Positions 16,653-25,798 of a stretch of 64,000 nucleotides of DNA are shown here, piece by piece. Position 1 is the stretch's first letter; every line of letters begins with the position of its first letter. This DNA comes from Variovorax sp. Sphag1AA (GTDB lineage Bacteria > Pseudomonadota > Gammaproteobacteria > Burkholderiales > Burkholderiaceae_C), in contig NZ_JACHYC010000005.1 of NCBI RefSeq assembly GCF_014192575.1, positions 496,001 through 560,000 of the forward strand, written 5' to 3'. The notes beneath the pieces were generated by a model. It was not told the DNA's origin and ran no database searches. It saw only the letters and a program-made list of their open reading frames with translations. The translations under genes were made by a program, and so were the position numbers.

Positions 16653-17810
16653 GTGCACGAACCGCCCTCTCCGAATCTCACGCGCCGTCATGCTCTATGG
16701 ATCGGGGCTGCACTTGCGTGCGCCGCCGCGGGCTGCAGGACCGGGATCGCGCCCGCGACGAGCAACGGGCCCCAGCGGCTGCACCTGCTCGCCGAGTCCA
16801 GGCTGAAGCACCGCCTGTCATTCGAGGGAACCACCGTCGGGGGCTTGTCCGGAATCGACTACGACCGGCAACGAGGTGAGTACCTGCTTCTGAGCGATGA
16901 CCGGTCAGACTTTGCACCGGTGCGCGTCTACCAGATGCAGTGGTCCCCCACCGCGAGACAAGATCCGCCCCTACCGACAGGGGTCACCTACCTGCGTCAG
17001 GCGAATGGAGAGCCCTGGCCCCCGCGACGGAAGGCTGCACCGGAGGTCGCCGTTCCGGATCCGGAGGCGATCCGATGGCGTCCCGACACGGACACGCTGC
17101 TCTGGACGAGCGAGGGCGATGTACAGCGCGGCTTCGGCCAGGCACTCTATGAATCGCGGCGCGACGGCTCGCTGGTGCGCCAGATCCCCCTCCCCGCCAT
17201 GCTCGACGCCGCCTCCGACGGCCATCGCGGCGCCCGCGACAACCTGGGCCTCGAAGGCCTCGCCCTGACGCCGGACGGCCGCCACGCGTGGCTCGCGATG
17301 GAAGCCGCCCTGGTCCAGGACGGGCCGCTCCCCTCATTCACGGCGGCCGGAGGACCCTGCCGGTTTACGCAGATCGAGCTTTCGACCGGGAAGGCAATCC
17401 GCCAGATCGCCTACGTGCCGGATCCGATCCCGCGCCGCCCGCTGCTGCCCGGCACCTATGCAGATAACGGCGTCAGCGAGGTCCTGATGATCAACGCCAA
17501 CCGGATGCTGGTGCTCGAACGCTCCTACGCGGTCGGCGCCGGCAATTCGCTGCGGCTGTACGAAATCGACACGCGGGAGGGCTCAGATGTGTTGGCTGTC
17601 GACGCACTAGCGCCGGACAATCACAAGGCGGCGCCGAAGACGCTGGTGGCCGATTTCGCCACGCTCGGCCTATCGCAGCTCGACAACACCGAAGGCCTGT
17701 GTTGGGGACCCGACCTGCCGAACGGCAATCGCCTGTTGGTTGCGGTGAGCGACGACAATTTCAATCCGCTGCAGATCACCCAGTTCGCGGCATTCGAATT
17801 CACCGGATAG
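16653..17810 (+). CDS. Esterase-like activity of phytase family lipoprotein
   Basis: This 385-residue exported protein starts at GTG 16653. The N-terminus has a twin arginine (TRRHALWIG), a hydrophobic stretch and a lipobox ending AAAGC, so it is probably a lipoprotein, possibly exported by Tat. The mature part looks like the phytase-like beta-propeller family: GLSGIDYDRQRGEYLLLSDD, LGLEGLALTPDG, and DNTEGLCWGPDLPNGNRLL near the end. The substrate is unknown; family members are annotated by fold rather than proven phytase activity. The stop is 3 bp before the proC start, so the two genes are probably co-transcribed. Confidence 0.8.
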   Translation: MHEPPSPNLTRRHALWIGAALACAAAGCRTGIAPATSNGPQRLHLLAESRLKHRLSFEGTTVGGLSGIDYDRQRGEYLLLSDDRSDFAPVRVYQMQWSPTARQDPPLPTGVTYLRQANGEPWPPRRKAAPEVAVPDPEAIRWRPDTDTLLWTSEGDVQRGFGQALYESRRDGSLVRQIPLPAMLDAASDGHRGARDNLGLEGLALTPDGRHAWLAMEAALVQDGPLPSFTAAGGPCRFTQIELSTGKAIRQIAYVPDPIPRRPLLPGTYADNGVSEVLMINANRMLVLERSYAVGAGNSLRLYEIDTREGSDVLAVDALAPDNHKAAPKTLVADFATLGLSQLDNTEGLCWGPDLPNGNRLLVAVSDDNFNPLQITQFAAFEFTG

Positions 17811-17813
17811 ATC

Positions 17814-18671
17814 ATGAATATTGCAGTCACCTTCCTGCCCAGACAGGAACCGACACCCCTCCCCCCCATCGGTTTCATCGGTGGAGGGAACATGGCCAGC
17901 GCGATCATCGGCGGCCTGATCAAGCAAGACGTTCCCGCCGCCAGCATCGAGGTCGTCGAGCCTTTTGCCGACGCGCGCGCTCGGCTCGCCAACGAATTCG
18001 GTGTCCTGGCCCAGCCGGCCGCGAGCCCGGCGCTGGCGAGGTGCAAGGTGATCGTATGGGCCGTCAAGCCGCAGAGCTTTGCCGAGGCTGCCGGACCTGT
18101 CCGAGGCCTGGCGCCCGACGCGCTGCATCTGAGCGTGGCCGCCGGCATTCCCTCCAGCAGCATCGCGCGCTGGCTCGACACCGAGCGCGTGGTCCGCGCC
18201 ATGCCGAACACGCCTGCGCTGGTCGGCCAGGGCATGACCGGCCTCTTCGCACGCGACGCGGTGGACAGCGGCGACCGAAAACTCATCGACCAAGTCCTCG
18301 GCGCAACCGGCGAACTGATGTGGGTCGATGCCGAAGATGCGCTCGACGTCGTAACGGCAGTCTCGGGCTCTGGTCCGGCTTATGTGTTCTATTTCATCGA
18401 AGCAATGACCGAAGCCGGCGTGGAGTTGGGCCTTACGCCCGAACAAGCGCATCGACTCGCGGTAGGCACGTTCACCGGCGCATCCGCGCTTGCGGCGAAT
18501 GCCACCGAGCCGCCCGCCGTCCTGCGTGAGCGCGTGACGTCGAAGGGTGGCACCACCTACGCCGCGATCACTTCGATGGAAAGCGCTGACGTCAAAGCGA
18601 AATTCAAGACCGCGATCCGCGCTGCGCATCAACGCGCCGCCGAACTCGGCCAGGAGTTCGGCAAGGCCTGA
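17814..18671 (+). CDS. proC: Pyrroline-5-carboxylate reductase
   Basis: This 285-residue enzyme carries out the last step of proline synthesis, reducing pyrroline-5-carboxylate with NAD(P)H. The Rossmann motif IGFIGGGNMASAIIGG is near residue 20, and the C-terminal signature region has TAVSGSGPAYVFYFIEAMTEAG (given in parts: VSGSGPAYVF, FIEAMTEAG). The N-terminus is about 16 residues longer than in most ProC proteins, which begin just before the Rossmann motif. The start at 17814 lies 3 bp after the upstream stop with no clear Shine-Dalgarno, which suggests translational coupling. Confidence 0.95.
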   Translation: MNIAVTFLPRQEPTPLPPIGFIGGGNMASAIIGGLIKQDVPAASIEVVEPFADARARLANEFGVLAQPAASPALARCKVIVWAVKPQSFAEAAGPVRGLAPDALHLSVAAGIPSSSIARWLDTERVVRAMPNTPALVGQGMTGLFARDAVDSGDRKLIDQVLGATGELMWVDAEDALDVVTAVSGSGPAYVFYFIEAMTEAGVELGLTPEQAHRLAVGTFTGASALAANATEPPAVLRERVTSKGGTTYAAITSMESADVKAKFKTAIRAAHQRAAELGQEFGKA

Positions 18672-18700
18672 GAGGGCAGCGGTGCCGCGACGAGCGCGGC

Positions 18701-19618
18701 TCAGCGCAAGGCGTAGCCGGCAACGATGCCAGCGAACACGGCGAAACCAAGCCAGTGGTTGAGCCGGAAGGCCTTGAAGCAGCCTTCTCGCGTGCGATCG
18801 TGGATCAGCCGCCAATGCCACAGTGCCTGCGCCGCGGCAACGGCGATCCCCGCATAGAGCGCCACGCCAAGTCCGGCGGCGGTCCCGATGACCGTCCAGA
18901 CCGCCAGGAAGATCGCATAGCTCGTCATGACGATCGCCACGTCCAGTCGCCCGAAGGTGATTGCGGAGGTCTTCATGCCGATCTTGAGGTCGTCGTCGCG
19001 GTCGACCATGGCGTATTCGGTGTCGTAGGCCAACACCCAGAACAGGTTGCCGGCCAACAGCCACCACGCGACCGGCGGCAGGCTGTCACGAACCGCGGCA
19101 AATGCCATTGGAATGCCGAAGCTGAACGCGATGCCGAGCACTGCTTGCGGCACCGATACAAAACGCTTGGCAAACGGATAGATCAACGTCACCGCGAGCG
19201 CCGCGAACGACATCAGGATGGTCAGCCGGTTCGTGGTCAGCACGAGCGCGAAAGCCGCGAGCGCCAGCACCGCACCGACCGTGAGCGCCTCGGGCACCGA
19301 GACCTCACCGCTGGTGACCGGCCGCTTCTCCGTTCGCTTGACGTGCCGATCGAAGTCGCGATCGGCGACGTCGTTCACGCAGCAACCCGCGCTGCGCATG
19401 AGGATGGTGCCGATGACGAACACAGCCAGCAAATGCCAGCCCGGCCAGCCCCCGGCGGCAAACCACAGCGCACCGAGCGTTGGCCAGAGCAGCAACAGCC
19501 ATCCCGCCGGCCGATTCCAACGGATCAGGTCGAGGTAGACGGCAAAACGCCCGCGGCGGGGCGCGGGCGTGGGTTGGATCGACCCTGTCGCGGCCATGGC
19601 GGAAGTGTCAGTCTTCAA
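18701..19618 (-). CDS. ubiA: 4-hydroxybenzoate octaprenyltransferase
   Basis: This integral membrane prenyltransferase of up to 305 residues carries out an early committed step of ubiquinone synthesis, attaching the polyprenyl tail to 4-hydroxybenzoate. The aspartate-rich motif NDVADRDFD and the second motif DTEYAMVDRDDD are present, along with IRWNRPAGWLLLLWPT and about eight membrane helices. The first ATG (19618) overlaps the dps stop by 11 bp; the ATG at 19597 (MAATGS) is an equally good start. The ubiA gene is downstream of dps and oxyR on the same strand. Confidence 0.95.
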   Translation of the reverse strand: MKTDTSAMAATGSIQPTPAPRRGRFAVYLDLIRWNRPAGWLLLLWPTLGALWFAAGGWPGWHLLAVFVIGTILMRSAGCCVNDVADRDFDRHVKRTEKRPVTSGEVSVPEALTVGAVLALAAFALVLTTNRLTILMSFAALAVTLIYPFAKRFVSVPQAVLGIAFSFGIPMAFAAVRDSLPPVAWWLLAGNLFWVLAYDTEYAMVDRDDDLKIGMKTSAITFGRLDVAIVMTSYAIFLAVWTVIGTAAGLGVALYAGIAVAAAQALWHWRLIHDRTREGCFKAFRLNHWLGFAVFAGIVAGYALR

Positions 19619-20198
19619 GGAGCGAACGCAGCATCCACGCGGTCTGGTCGTGCACCGTGCAGCGCGCGGTCAGCATGTCGGCGGTCGGATCGTCGCCGGC
19701 TTCCTCGGCCACGGGGATGAACTCGCGCGCGATGCGCGACACGGTCTCATGGCCCTTGACCAGGATGCGCACCATCTCCATGGCCTTGGGGGGCGTCTGC
19801 GGAACGTCGGGCACGGTGGCGATCTTGCCGAACTCGGCATACGAGCCCGGTGCGTAGTGCCCCAGCGCGCGAATGCGTTCGGCGATGACGTCGGTGGACG
19901 CCCACAGCTCGGTGTACTGCGCCATGAACATCGCGTGCAGCGAATTGAAATGAGGCCCGGTCACGTTCCAGTGGAAGTTGTGTGTCGTGAGGTAGAGCGT
20001 GTAGGTATCGGCCAGCACGCGGCTCAGGCCCTCGGCGATCGCAGCGCGGTCCTGGCGCTCGATGCCGATGTTGATGACCGGCGCATTGCGGCTGCCGGAT
20101 TCCTCTGCAACCGCCAGGCCTCCCTTCTTGGGCACCTTGCCGGCGGATCCGGCCGGGGCTTTCACGGTCGACTTGGCTTTCTTTTCAACTTTGGCCAT
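19608..20198 (-). CDS. dps: Dps family DNA-binding ferritin-like protein
   Basis: This 196-residue protein starts at MAKVEKKAK (20198), which has an AAAGAG Shine-Dalgarno; an in-frame ATG 12 codons upstream is less likely. A lysine/alanine-rich N-terminal tail of about 40 residues, which can bind DNA, precedes the ferroxidase fold. LYLTTHNFHWNVTGPHF and the later HDQTAWMLRSLL show the Dps signature with intersubunit iron ligands (H in NFHWNV, D and E around TELWASTDVIAERIR). Dps dodecamers oxidise iron with H2O2 and protect DNA. The gene follows oxyR by 74 bp, which fits OxyR control. Confidence 0.93.
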   Translation of the reverse strand: MAKVEKKAKSTVKAPAGSAGKVPKKGGLAVAEESGSRNAPVINIGIERQDRAAIAEGLSRVLADTYTLYLTTHNFHWNVTGPHFNSLHAMFMAQYTELWASTDVIAERIRALGHYAPGSYAEFGKIATVPDVPQTPPKAMEMVRILVKGHETVSRIAREFIPVAEEAGDDPTADMLTARCTVHDQTAWMLRSLLED

Positions 20199-20272
20199 GG
20201 CAATGAGCTCTTTCTTCAGTTGGGTTGACGGCAAAACCGCACTCTAGCGCAGGCATCGGACGCGGCGACTGT

Positions 20273-21238
20273 TCAGGAAAGACGCTTGACGCCCGGCAAT
20301 TCGCAGGCGTAGATCGCGTTGCGCAGCGCGGCGATGGCCTCGTAGCGCGTGAAACTGCGCCGCCACGCGAGCACCACGCGCCGGGTCGGCGGATCGCCGC
20401 CCTGCGTGTCGAGCACCGGGAGATAACGCACGATCTGCTCCGGCTCCTTGCGGCCCCTGGACTTGGGTTTGAGCGCATCCGCAGGCACCGACAAACGCGG
20501 CACCAGCGTGACGCCCATGCCCGAAGCGACCATGTGCTTGATGGTTTCGAGCGATGAGCCTTCGAAGCTCTTGCGGATGCCCTCGGCGTTGCTGGAGAAG
20601 CGCGCGAATTCCGGGCAGACCTCCAGGACGTGATCACGGAAGCAATGGCCGGTGCCCAGAAGGAGCATCGTTTCCTTCTTGAGTTCGTCGGACGTGACCG
20701 TCTCCTTGCTCGCCAGCGGATGATGGGCCGGGACTGCAGCCATGAAAGGCTCGTCGTAGAGGGCTGCCATCGCGAGTCCGGTGTCGGGAAACGGCTCGGC
20801 CATGATCGCGCAGTCGATCTCGCCGGAGCGCAGCATCTCGAGCAGCCTGGCGGTGAAGTTCTCCTGCAGCACCAACGGCATCTGCGGCGTTCGCGCAATG
20901 TTCTGGCGCACCAGGTCGGGCAGGAGATACGGGCCGATGGTGTAGATCACACCGAGGTTCAGCGGGCCCGAGAGCGGATCCTTCCCGCGCTTGGCGATTT
21001 CCTTGATGCTCGCGGCCTGGTCGAGCACGCTCTGCGCCTGCTGGACGATCTGTTCGCCGAGCGGCGTGACGGTGACTTCGCCCGCGCTGCGCTCGAACAG
21101 CTTGACCTCGAGTTCGTCCTCCAGCTTCTTGATCGCCACGGACAGGGTCGGCTGCGACACGAAACAGGCCTCCGCGGCCTTTCCGAAATGCCTCTCGCGC
21201 GCGACCGCAACGATGTATTTGAGCTCGGTGAGTGTCAT
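20273..21238 (-). CDS. oxyR: LysR-family hydrogen peroxide sensor OxyR
   Basis: This 321-residue LysR-type regulator has an N-terminal winged helix (FVSQPTLSVAIKKLEDELEV) and a redox-sensing domain. The two peroxide-reactive cysteines are in place: C199 in GHCFRDHV and C208 in LEVCPEF, the same numbers and spacing as in E. coli OxyR. TSLET-like SSLETIKHMVASGMGVTLVP is also conserved. Oxidation forms the C199-C208 disulfide and activates antioxidant genes; dps immediately downstream is a plausible target. It lies 153 bp downstream of recG on the same strand. Confidence 0.95.
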   Translation of the reverse strand: MTLTELKYIVAVARERHFGKAAEACFVSQPTLSVAIKKLEDELEVKLFERSAGEVTVTPLGEQIVQQAQSVLDQAASIKEIAKRGKDPLSGPLNLGVIYTIGPYLLPDLVRQNIARTPQMPLVLQENFTARLLEMLRSGEIDCAIMAEPFPDTGLAMAALYDEPFMAAVPAHHPLASKETVTSDELKKETMLLLGTGHCFRDHVLEVCPEFARFSSNAEGIRKSFEGSSLETIKHMVASGMGVTLVPRLSVPADALKPKSRGRKEPEQIVRYLPVLDTQGGDPPTRRVVLAWRRSFTRYEAIAALRNAIYACELPGVKRLS

Positions 21239-21259
21239 AGCGAAAACCTATTATCACTC

Positions 21260-21375
21260 GCCCCCAGGCTCCGCGCACTTCGTGTCGCTTCGCCAACCCC
21301 CTACCGGGGGCAGCACCGGCGGCCCGGCGGAGCCGGTTCCGAGGCGCCTCACGAACGAGCTTTGCTGCGCTTGCC
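21260..21375. repeat. GC-rich palindromic intergenic element between recG and oxyR
   Basis: The gap holds nested inverted repeats: CCCCC-TAC-CGGGGG-like at about 21297-21309 and ACCGGC...GCCGGT around a GC-rich centre at about 21313-21335. The wording resembles the repeat-like intergenic sequences common in Comamonadaceae genomes. No second copy was spotted in this window, so the repeat status is unproven. It might also act as a weak terminator or mRNA end for recG. Confidence 0.3.
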
Positions 21376-21391
21376 CTGGCAGGGGCGCTGT

Positions 21392-23506
21392 TCATGCCTT
21401 GAGGTATTCGGCTTTGCTGCCTAGCCATCTGTCGACATGCCGCGCAGCTAGATCGGGGTGGCGGTCGAGCATTTGCGGGGCAAGCTCGCGTGCCCAGTCC
21501 AGAAGCAAGGTGTCGTTAGTCAGATCGGCGAAGCGCAGCAGCGGTGCGCCGGACTGGCGGGCGCCGAGGAATTCGCCGGGGCCCCGGATCTCCAGGTCGC
21601 GCCTTGCGATCTCGAAGCCGTCGCTCGTTTCGGCCATGGCCTTGAGCCTTGCGCGTGCGGCCTCGCCTACCCGCCCGCCTTCGTTGGGCGAATAGAGCAG
21701 CACGCAGGCCGACGCCGCGGCGCCGCGTCCCACGCGGCCGCGCAACTGATGCAACTGCGAGAGGCCGAAGCGCTCGGCATGCTCGATCACCATCAACGAG
21801 GCATTGGGCACGTCGACGCCGACTTCGATCACGGTCGTGCTCACCAGCACTTGCAGGCGGTTGGCGGTGAACGCCTCCATCACGGCCTGCTTCTCCGCGG
21901 TCGGCATCCGCGAATGCAGCAGGCCGACGCCGACCTGCTCACCGAGCGCCTCCGCCAGTTCGTCGCGCGTCTCGGTCGCGTTGCGCAGATCGACAGCCTC
22001 GCTTTCCTCGATCAACGGACACACCCAGTAGACCTGCCGGCCCTGCTCCAACTGAGCGCGGATGCGATCGACGACTTCGTCCCGCCGATGGTCGGCCACC
22101 AGCTTGGTGACGATCGGCGTGCGGCCCGGCGGCAGTTCGTCGAGCGTGGAGACGTCGAGGTCGGCGTAGTAGCTCATCGCCAGCGTGCGAGGGATCGGGG
22201 TCGCACTCATCATCAGCAGATGCGGCTCGACGTCATCGCCTGCCTTGCCCCGCAATGCGAGCCGCTGCGCCACACCGAAGCGGTGCTGCTCGTCGATGAC
22301 GGCGAGCGCGAGATTGCGAAAGCGCACCTTCTCGGAAATGACGGCGTGCGTTCCGACCACCAGGGCCGCCTCGCCACTTTCGACGGCGGCGGTCATCGTG
22401 TCGCGCTCCTTCTTCTTCTGGCTGCCGGTAAGCCACGCGACCCGAAGGCCGCGTTCGGCGAGCAACGGATCGAGCCAGTTCACCAACTTGCCGAAATGCT
22501 GCGCCGCAAGGATTTCTGTCGGCGCCATCAGTGCGCACTGAAAGCCCGCATCGATGCATCGCGCGGCCGCGAGTGCAGCGACCACGGTCTTGCCCGAGCC
22601 GACGTCGCCCTGCAGCAAGCGGTGCATCGGAATTTCGCGGGCGAGATCGCGCGTGATCTCCTCGCCCACGCGCTGCTGTGCGCCCGTGAGGGAAAACGGC
22701 AAGGCAGCCAGCAGATCCTTGTGCAGCCTGCCACCCGACGCATCCATCTCCAGCACCGGCGCTCGCTGCGCCGCGCGCTCGCGCCGCGCCTGCAATTGGG
22801 AAAGTTGCTGCGCCAGCAGTTCATCCGCCTTGAGCCGCTGCCATGCCGGATGGCTGTGATCCTCGAGCATGGCGATCGCGACATCCGGCGTGGGGTAGTG
22901 CAGGAAGTTCAGCGAGCGGCGCAGGTCCCACGTCCCATGGGGTGCAGCGCCTGGCGGCAATGTCTCGTCGAGTTCTGCACGAGCGAGCCCCGACCGGACC
23001 TCGCGACGCAGCACGGGCTGCGCGAGTCCCGCGATCGTCGAATACACCGGCGTCAACGCTTCCGGCAATGCAGTGCCTGCCGCCTTGACGGCCGGATGCA
23101 TCATCTGCCGCCCGACGAACCCGCCCCGCACTTCGCCGCGAATGCGCACTCGCGCGCCGACGGCAAGCTGCTTCTGCTGCGATGGATAGAAATTGAAGAA
23201 GCGCAACTGGCAGGTGTCGCTGCCGTCGTCGACCGTGACGATCAACTGCCGGCGCGGCCGGTAGACCACTTCGCATTCGGTGACCACGGCCTCGATCTGC
23301 GCCATGTCGCCATCGCGCGTGTCGGCAAGGCGCACGATGCGCGTCTCATCCTCATAGCGCATCGGAAGATAAAGCGCGAAGTCGATGTCACGAAGAAGGC
23401 CGAGCTTGCGAAGCGCGCGTTGCACCGCGCTCAGCCCGGTGCCGGGCGCAGGCGCCTGTGCGGGGACGGGCTTTTCCGTTGGCGGGGACTTGGCGGCTGC
23501 AGGCAT
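21392..23506 (-). CDS. recG: ATP-dependent DNA helicase RecG
   Basis: This 704-residue protein starts at MPAAAKSPPTEK (23506); the open frame upstream overlaps the divergent queA and is not coding. It has an N-terminal wedge/OB domain (VTVDDGSDTCQLRFFNFYPS), then the two RecA-like helicase lobes: RLLQGDVGSGKTVVAALA (Walker A), VIDEQHRFGV (DEQH-type motif II), MMSATPIPRTL (motif III) and QLRGRVGRG (motif VI). RecG remodels stalled forks, branched DNA and R-loops. The N-terminal 25 residues are rich in Pro and Ala. recG-oxyR linkage is common in beta-proteobacteria. Confidence 0.97.
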   Translation of the reverse strand: MPAAAKSPPTEKPVPAQAPAPGTGLSAVQRALRKLGLLRDIDFALYLPMRYEDETRIVRLADTRDGDMAQIEAVVTECEVVYRPRRQLIVTVDDGSDTCQLRFFNFYPSQQKQLAVGARVRIRGEVRGGFVGRQMMHPAVKAAGTALPEALTPVYSTIAGLAQPVLRREVRSGLARAELDETLPPGAAPHGTWDLRRSLNFLHYPTPDVAIAMLEDHSHPAWQRLKADELLAQQLSQLQARRERAAQRAPVLEMDASGGRLHKDLLAALPFSLTGAQQRVGEEITRDLAREIPMHRLLQGDVGSGKTVVAALAAARCIDAGFQCALMAPTEILAAQHFGKLVNWLDPLLAERGLRVAWLTGSQKKKERDTMTAAVESGEAALVVGTHAVISEKVRFRNLALAVIDEQHRFGVAQRLALRGKAGDDVEPHLLMMSATPIPRTLAMSYYADLDVSTLDELPPGRTPIVTKLVADHRRDEVVDRIRAQLEQGRQVYWVCPLIEESEAVDLRNATETRDELAEALGEQVGVGLLHSRMPTAEKQAVMEAFTANRLQVLVSTTVIEVGVDVPNASLMVIEHAERFGLSQLHQLRGRVGRGAAASACVLLYSPNEGGRVGEAARARLKAMAETSDGFEIARRDLEIRGPGEFLGARQSGAPLLRFADLTNDTLLLDWARELAPQMLDRHPDLAARHVDRWLGSKAEYLKA

Positions 23507-23582
23507 GGGACAATTCTGCCCGCCTCTCGGCATCCAACCTCCCCCGCCTTCTTGGCACGGGCCCGTCCGGCCCTCAAGCATC

Positions 23583-24623
23583 ATGCGCGACTTCACGCTT
23601 TCCGATTTCGATTTCCATTTGCCGCCTGAATTGGTGGCGCAACATCCCGCTGCGGAACGCAGCGCCTCCCGACTACTGGACGGCACCAGCGACACACCGG
23701 TCGACAGGATCTTCAAGGACCTGCCCTCGCTTCTGCGACCCGGCGACCTGCTCGTCTTCAACGACACGCGCGTCGTCAAGGCGCGACTCTTCGGCGAGAA
23801 GCCAACGGGCGGCAAGCTCGAACTCCTCGTCGAACGCGTGCTGCAGGACCACGAGGTCGTCGCGCACATGAAGGTGAGCAAGAAGCCGCAGGTCGGCACC
23901 ACGCTCGCGATGACTGGCGGCTTCAGCGCCACGCTGCTCGGCCGTTGGCCGGACGAGCAAGGCGCGCTCTTTCGCTTTCGCTTCGAAAGCCCGTCGGGCG
24001 AAGACCCTTACGCACTGATGTCCCGCTGCGGCCACGTGCCGCTGCCGCCGTACATCACCCACACGGATTCCGCGGACGACGAAAGCCGCTACCAAACGGT
24101 GTTCGCACGCGTGCCCGGCGCGGTCGCGGCGCCGACCGCTGCGCTGCACTTCGACGATGCGCTGCTCGCCGAACTCGAAGCGCGCGGCATCCAGCGCGCC
24201 AATGTCACTCTGCACGTCGGCGCCGGCACCTTCCAGCCGGTGAAGACCGAGAACATCGCCGAGCACACGATGCACGCGGAGCGCTATGAAGTCCCCGAGG
24301 CCACGCAGCGCGCGATCGCAGAAACCAAGGCGCGCGGCGGCCGCGTCGTCGCCGTCGGCACGACCACCGTGCGCACGCTCGAATCGTGGGCGAAGAGCGG
24401 CGAGGCCTCGGGCGACACGAGCATCTTCATCACGCCCGGCTTCGTCTTCGAGCACGTCGACGTGCTCATCACCAACTTCCACCTGCCCAAGAGCACGCTC
24501 ATGATGCTGGTGAGCGCCTTCGCCGGCTACGAGCACGTGATGGCGCTCTATGCCCACGCGATCCGCGAGCGCTACCGCTTCTTCAGCTACGGCGACGCCA
24601 TGCTCCTCGCCAGAAAGTCCTGA
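23583..24623 (+). CDS. queA: S-adenosylmethionine:tRNA ribosyltransferase-isomerase
   Basis: This 346-residue enzyme starts MRDFTLSDFDFHLPPELVAQ, the QueA N-terminus. It transfers the ribosyl moiety of SAM to preQ1-modified tRNA, making epoxyqueuosine. LLVFNDTRVVKARL, TLHVGAGTFQPVK and TNFHLPKSTLMMLVSAFAG are conserved. It is divergent from recG with 76 bp between the starts, and the next enzyme of the queuosine pathway, tgt, begins 2 bp after its stop, so the two form an operon. Confidence 0.97.
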   Translation: MRDFTLSDFDFHLPPELVAQHPAAERSASRLLDGTSDTPVDRIFKDLPSLLRPGDLLVFNDTRVVKARLFGEKPTGGKLELLVERVLQDHEVVAHMKVSKKPQVGTTLAMTGGFSATLLGRWPDEQGALFRFRFESPSGEDPYALMSRCGHVPLPPYITHTDSADDESRYQTVFARVPGAVAAPTAALHFDDALLAELEARGIQRANVTLHVGAGTFQPVKTENIAEHTMHAERYEVPEATQRAIAETKARGGRVVAVGTTTVRTLESWAKSGEASGDTSIFITPGFVFEHVDVLITNFHLPKSTLMMLVSAFAGYEHVMALYAHAIRERYRFFSYGDAMLLARKS

Positions 24624-24625
24624 TC

Positions 24626-25798
24626 ATGCTGAACTTCGAACTCCTCGCCACCGACCCTTCGAGCCATGCGCGCCGAGGCACGCTCACGCTGAACCACGGC
24701 GTGGTGCAGACACCGATCTTCATGCCCGTGGGCACGTACGGAACCGTCAAGGGCGTGATGCCGCGCAGCCTCGAGGAGATGGGTGCACAGATCATCCTCG
24801 GCAACACCTTCCACCTGTGGATGCGTCCGGGTCTCGACGTGATGTCGAGCTTCGGCGGCCTGCACCAGTTCGAGAAGTGGAACAAGCCCATCCTCACCGA
24901 CTCGGGCGGCTTCCAGGTCTGGTCGCTCGGCGCCATGCGCAAGATCAGCGAAGAAGGCGTGAAGTTCGCCTCGCCGGTCAATGGCGACAAGCTCTTCCTG
25001 ACGCCCGAAGTGTCGATGCAGATCCAGACCATCCTCAACAGCGACATCGTCATGCAGTTCGACGAGTGCACGCCGTACGAAACCCAAGGGCACATCACCA
25101 CTGAAGCCGAAGCGCGCAAGTCGATGGAGCTGAGCCTGCGCTGGGCGCTGCGCTGCCAGCATGAGTTCGCGCGCCTTTCGAACCCCAATGCACTCTTCGG
25201 CATCGTGCAGGGCGGCATGTTCGAGAACCTGCGCGAAGAGTCCCTCGCAAAACTGGTCGAGATGGACTTCCCTGGCTACGCGATCGGCGGCGTGAGCGTC
25301 GGCGAGCCCAAGGACGAGATGCTGCGCATCATGGCCCACACACCGCATCGGCTGCCGGCACACAAGCCGCGCTACCTGATGGGTGTTGGCACGCCCGAGG
25401 ACCTCGTCGAGGGCGTAGCACAAGGCGTCGACATGTTCGACTGCGTGATGCCCACGCGCAATGCGCGCAACGGCACGCTGTTCTCACGCTACGGCGACCT
25501 CAAGATGCGCAACGCGCGTCACAAGAGCGATCCGCAGCCGATCGATCCGAGTTGCACGTGCCACGCCTGCGCGGGTTCATCGGGTGTGTCGTGGAACGAC
25601 GGTGGTCGCGAGGGCTTCAGCCGCGCCTATCTGCATCACCTGGATCGTTGCGGCGAGATGCTCGGGCCGATGCTCACGACCATCCACAACCTGCACTACT
25701 ACCTGAACCTGATGCGCGAGATCCGCGAAGCACTCGACGCGGGTCGCTTCAGCGAATTCCGTGCGCAGTTCAAGGCGGATCGCGCGCGCGGCGTCTAG
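24626..25798 (+). CDS. tgt: tRNA-guanine transglycosylase
   Basis: This 390-residue enzyme exchanges guanine 34 for preQ1 in tRNAs with GUN anticodons. The substrate-binding segments TDSGGFQVWSLG and IGGVSVGE and the zinc site CTCHAC followed by a distal histidine are visible. The start MLNFELLATDPSSHARRG is at 24626, 2 bp after queA. The stop shares the palindrome CTAG (25795-25798) with the stop of the converging aldose-epimerase-like gene. Confidence 0.97.
   Translation: MLNFELLATDPSSHARRGTLTLNHGVVQTPIFMPVGTYGTVKGVMPRSLEEMGAQIILGNTFHLWMRPGLDVMSSFGGLHQFEKWNKPILTDSGGFQVWSLGAMRKISEEGVKFASPVNGDKLFLTPEVSMQIQTILNSDIVMQFDECTPYETQGHITTEAEARKSMELSLRWALRCQHEFARLSNPNALFGIVQGGMFENLREESLAKLVEMDFPGYAIGGVSVGEPKDEMLRIMAHTPHRLPAHKPRYLMGVGTPEDLVEGVAQGVDMFDCVMPTRNARNGTLFSRYGDLKMRNARHKSDPQPIDPSCTCHACAGSSGVSWNDGGREGFSRAYLHHLDRCGEMLGPMLTTIHNLHYYLNLMREIREALDAGRFSEFRAQFKADRARGV

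Noticed and set aside
16428..16691. 87-residue open frame on the minus strand between the phytase-like gene and rplN
   Set aside because: The spc promoter (TTGACG-17-CACAAT) lies in its middle, it overlaps the rplN start by 14 bp, and no motif was recognised. It is most likely leader and promoter DNA that happens to be open.
21458..23629. 723-residue plus-strand open frame opposite recG
   Set aside because: recG on the minus strand has all helicase motifs; the opposite frame is Arg/His/Gln-rich shadow sequence.
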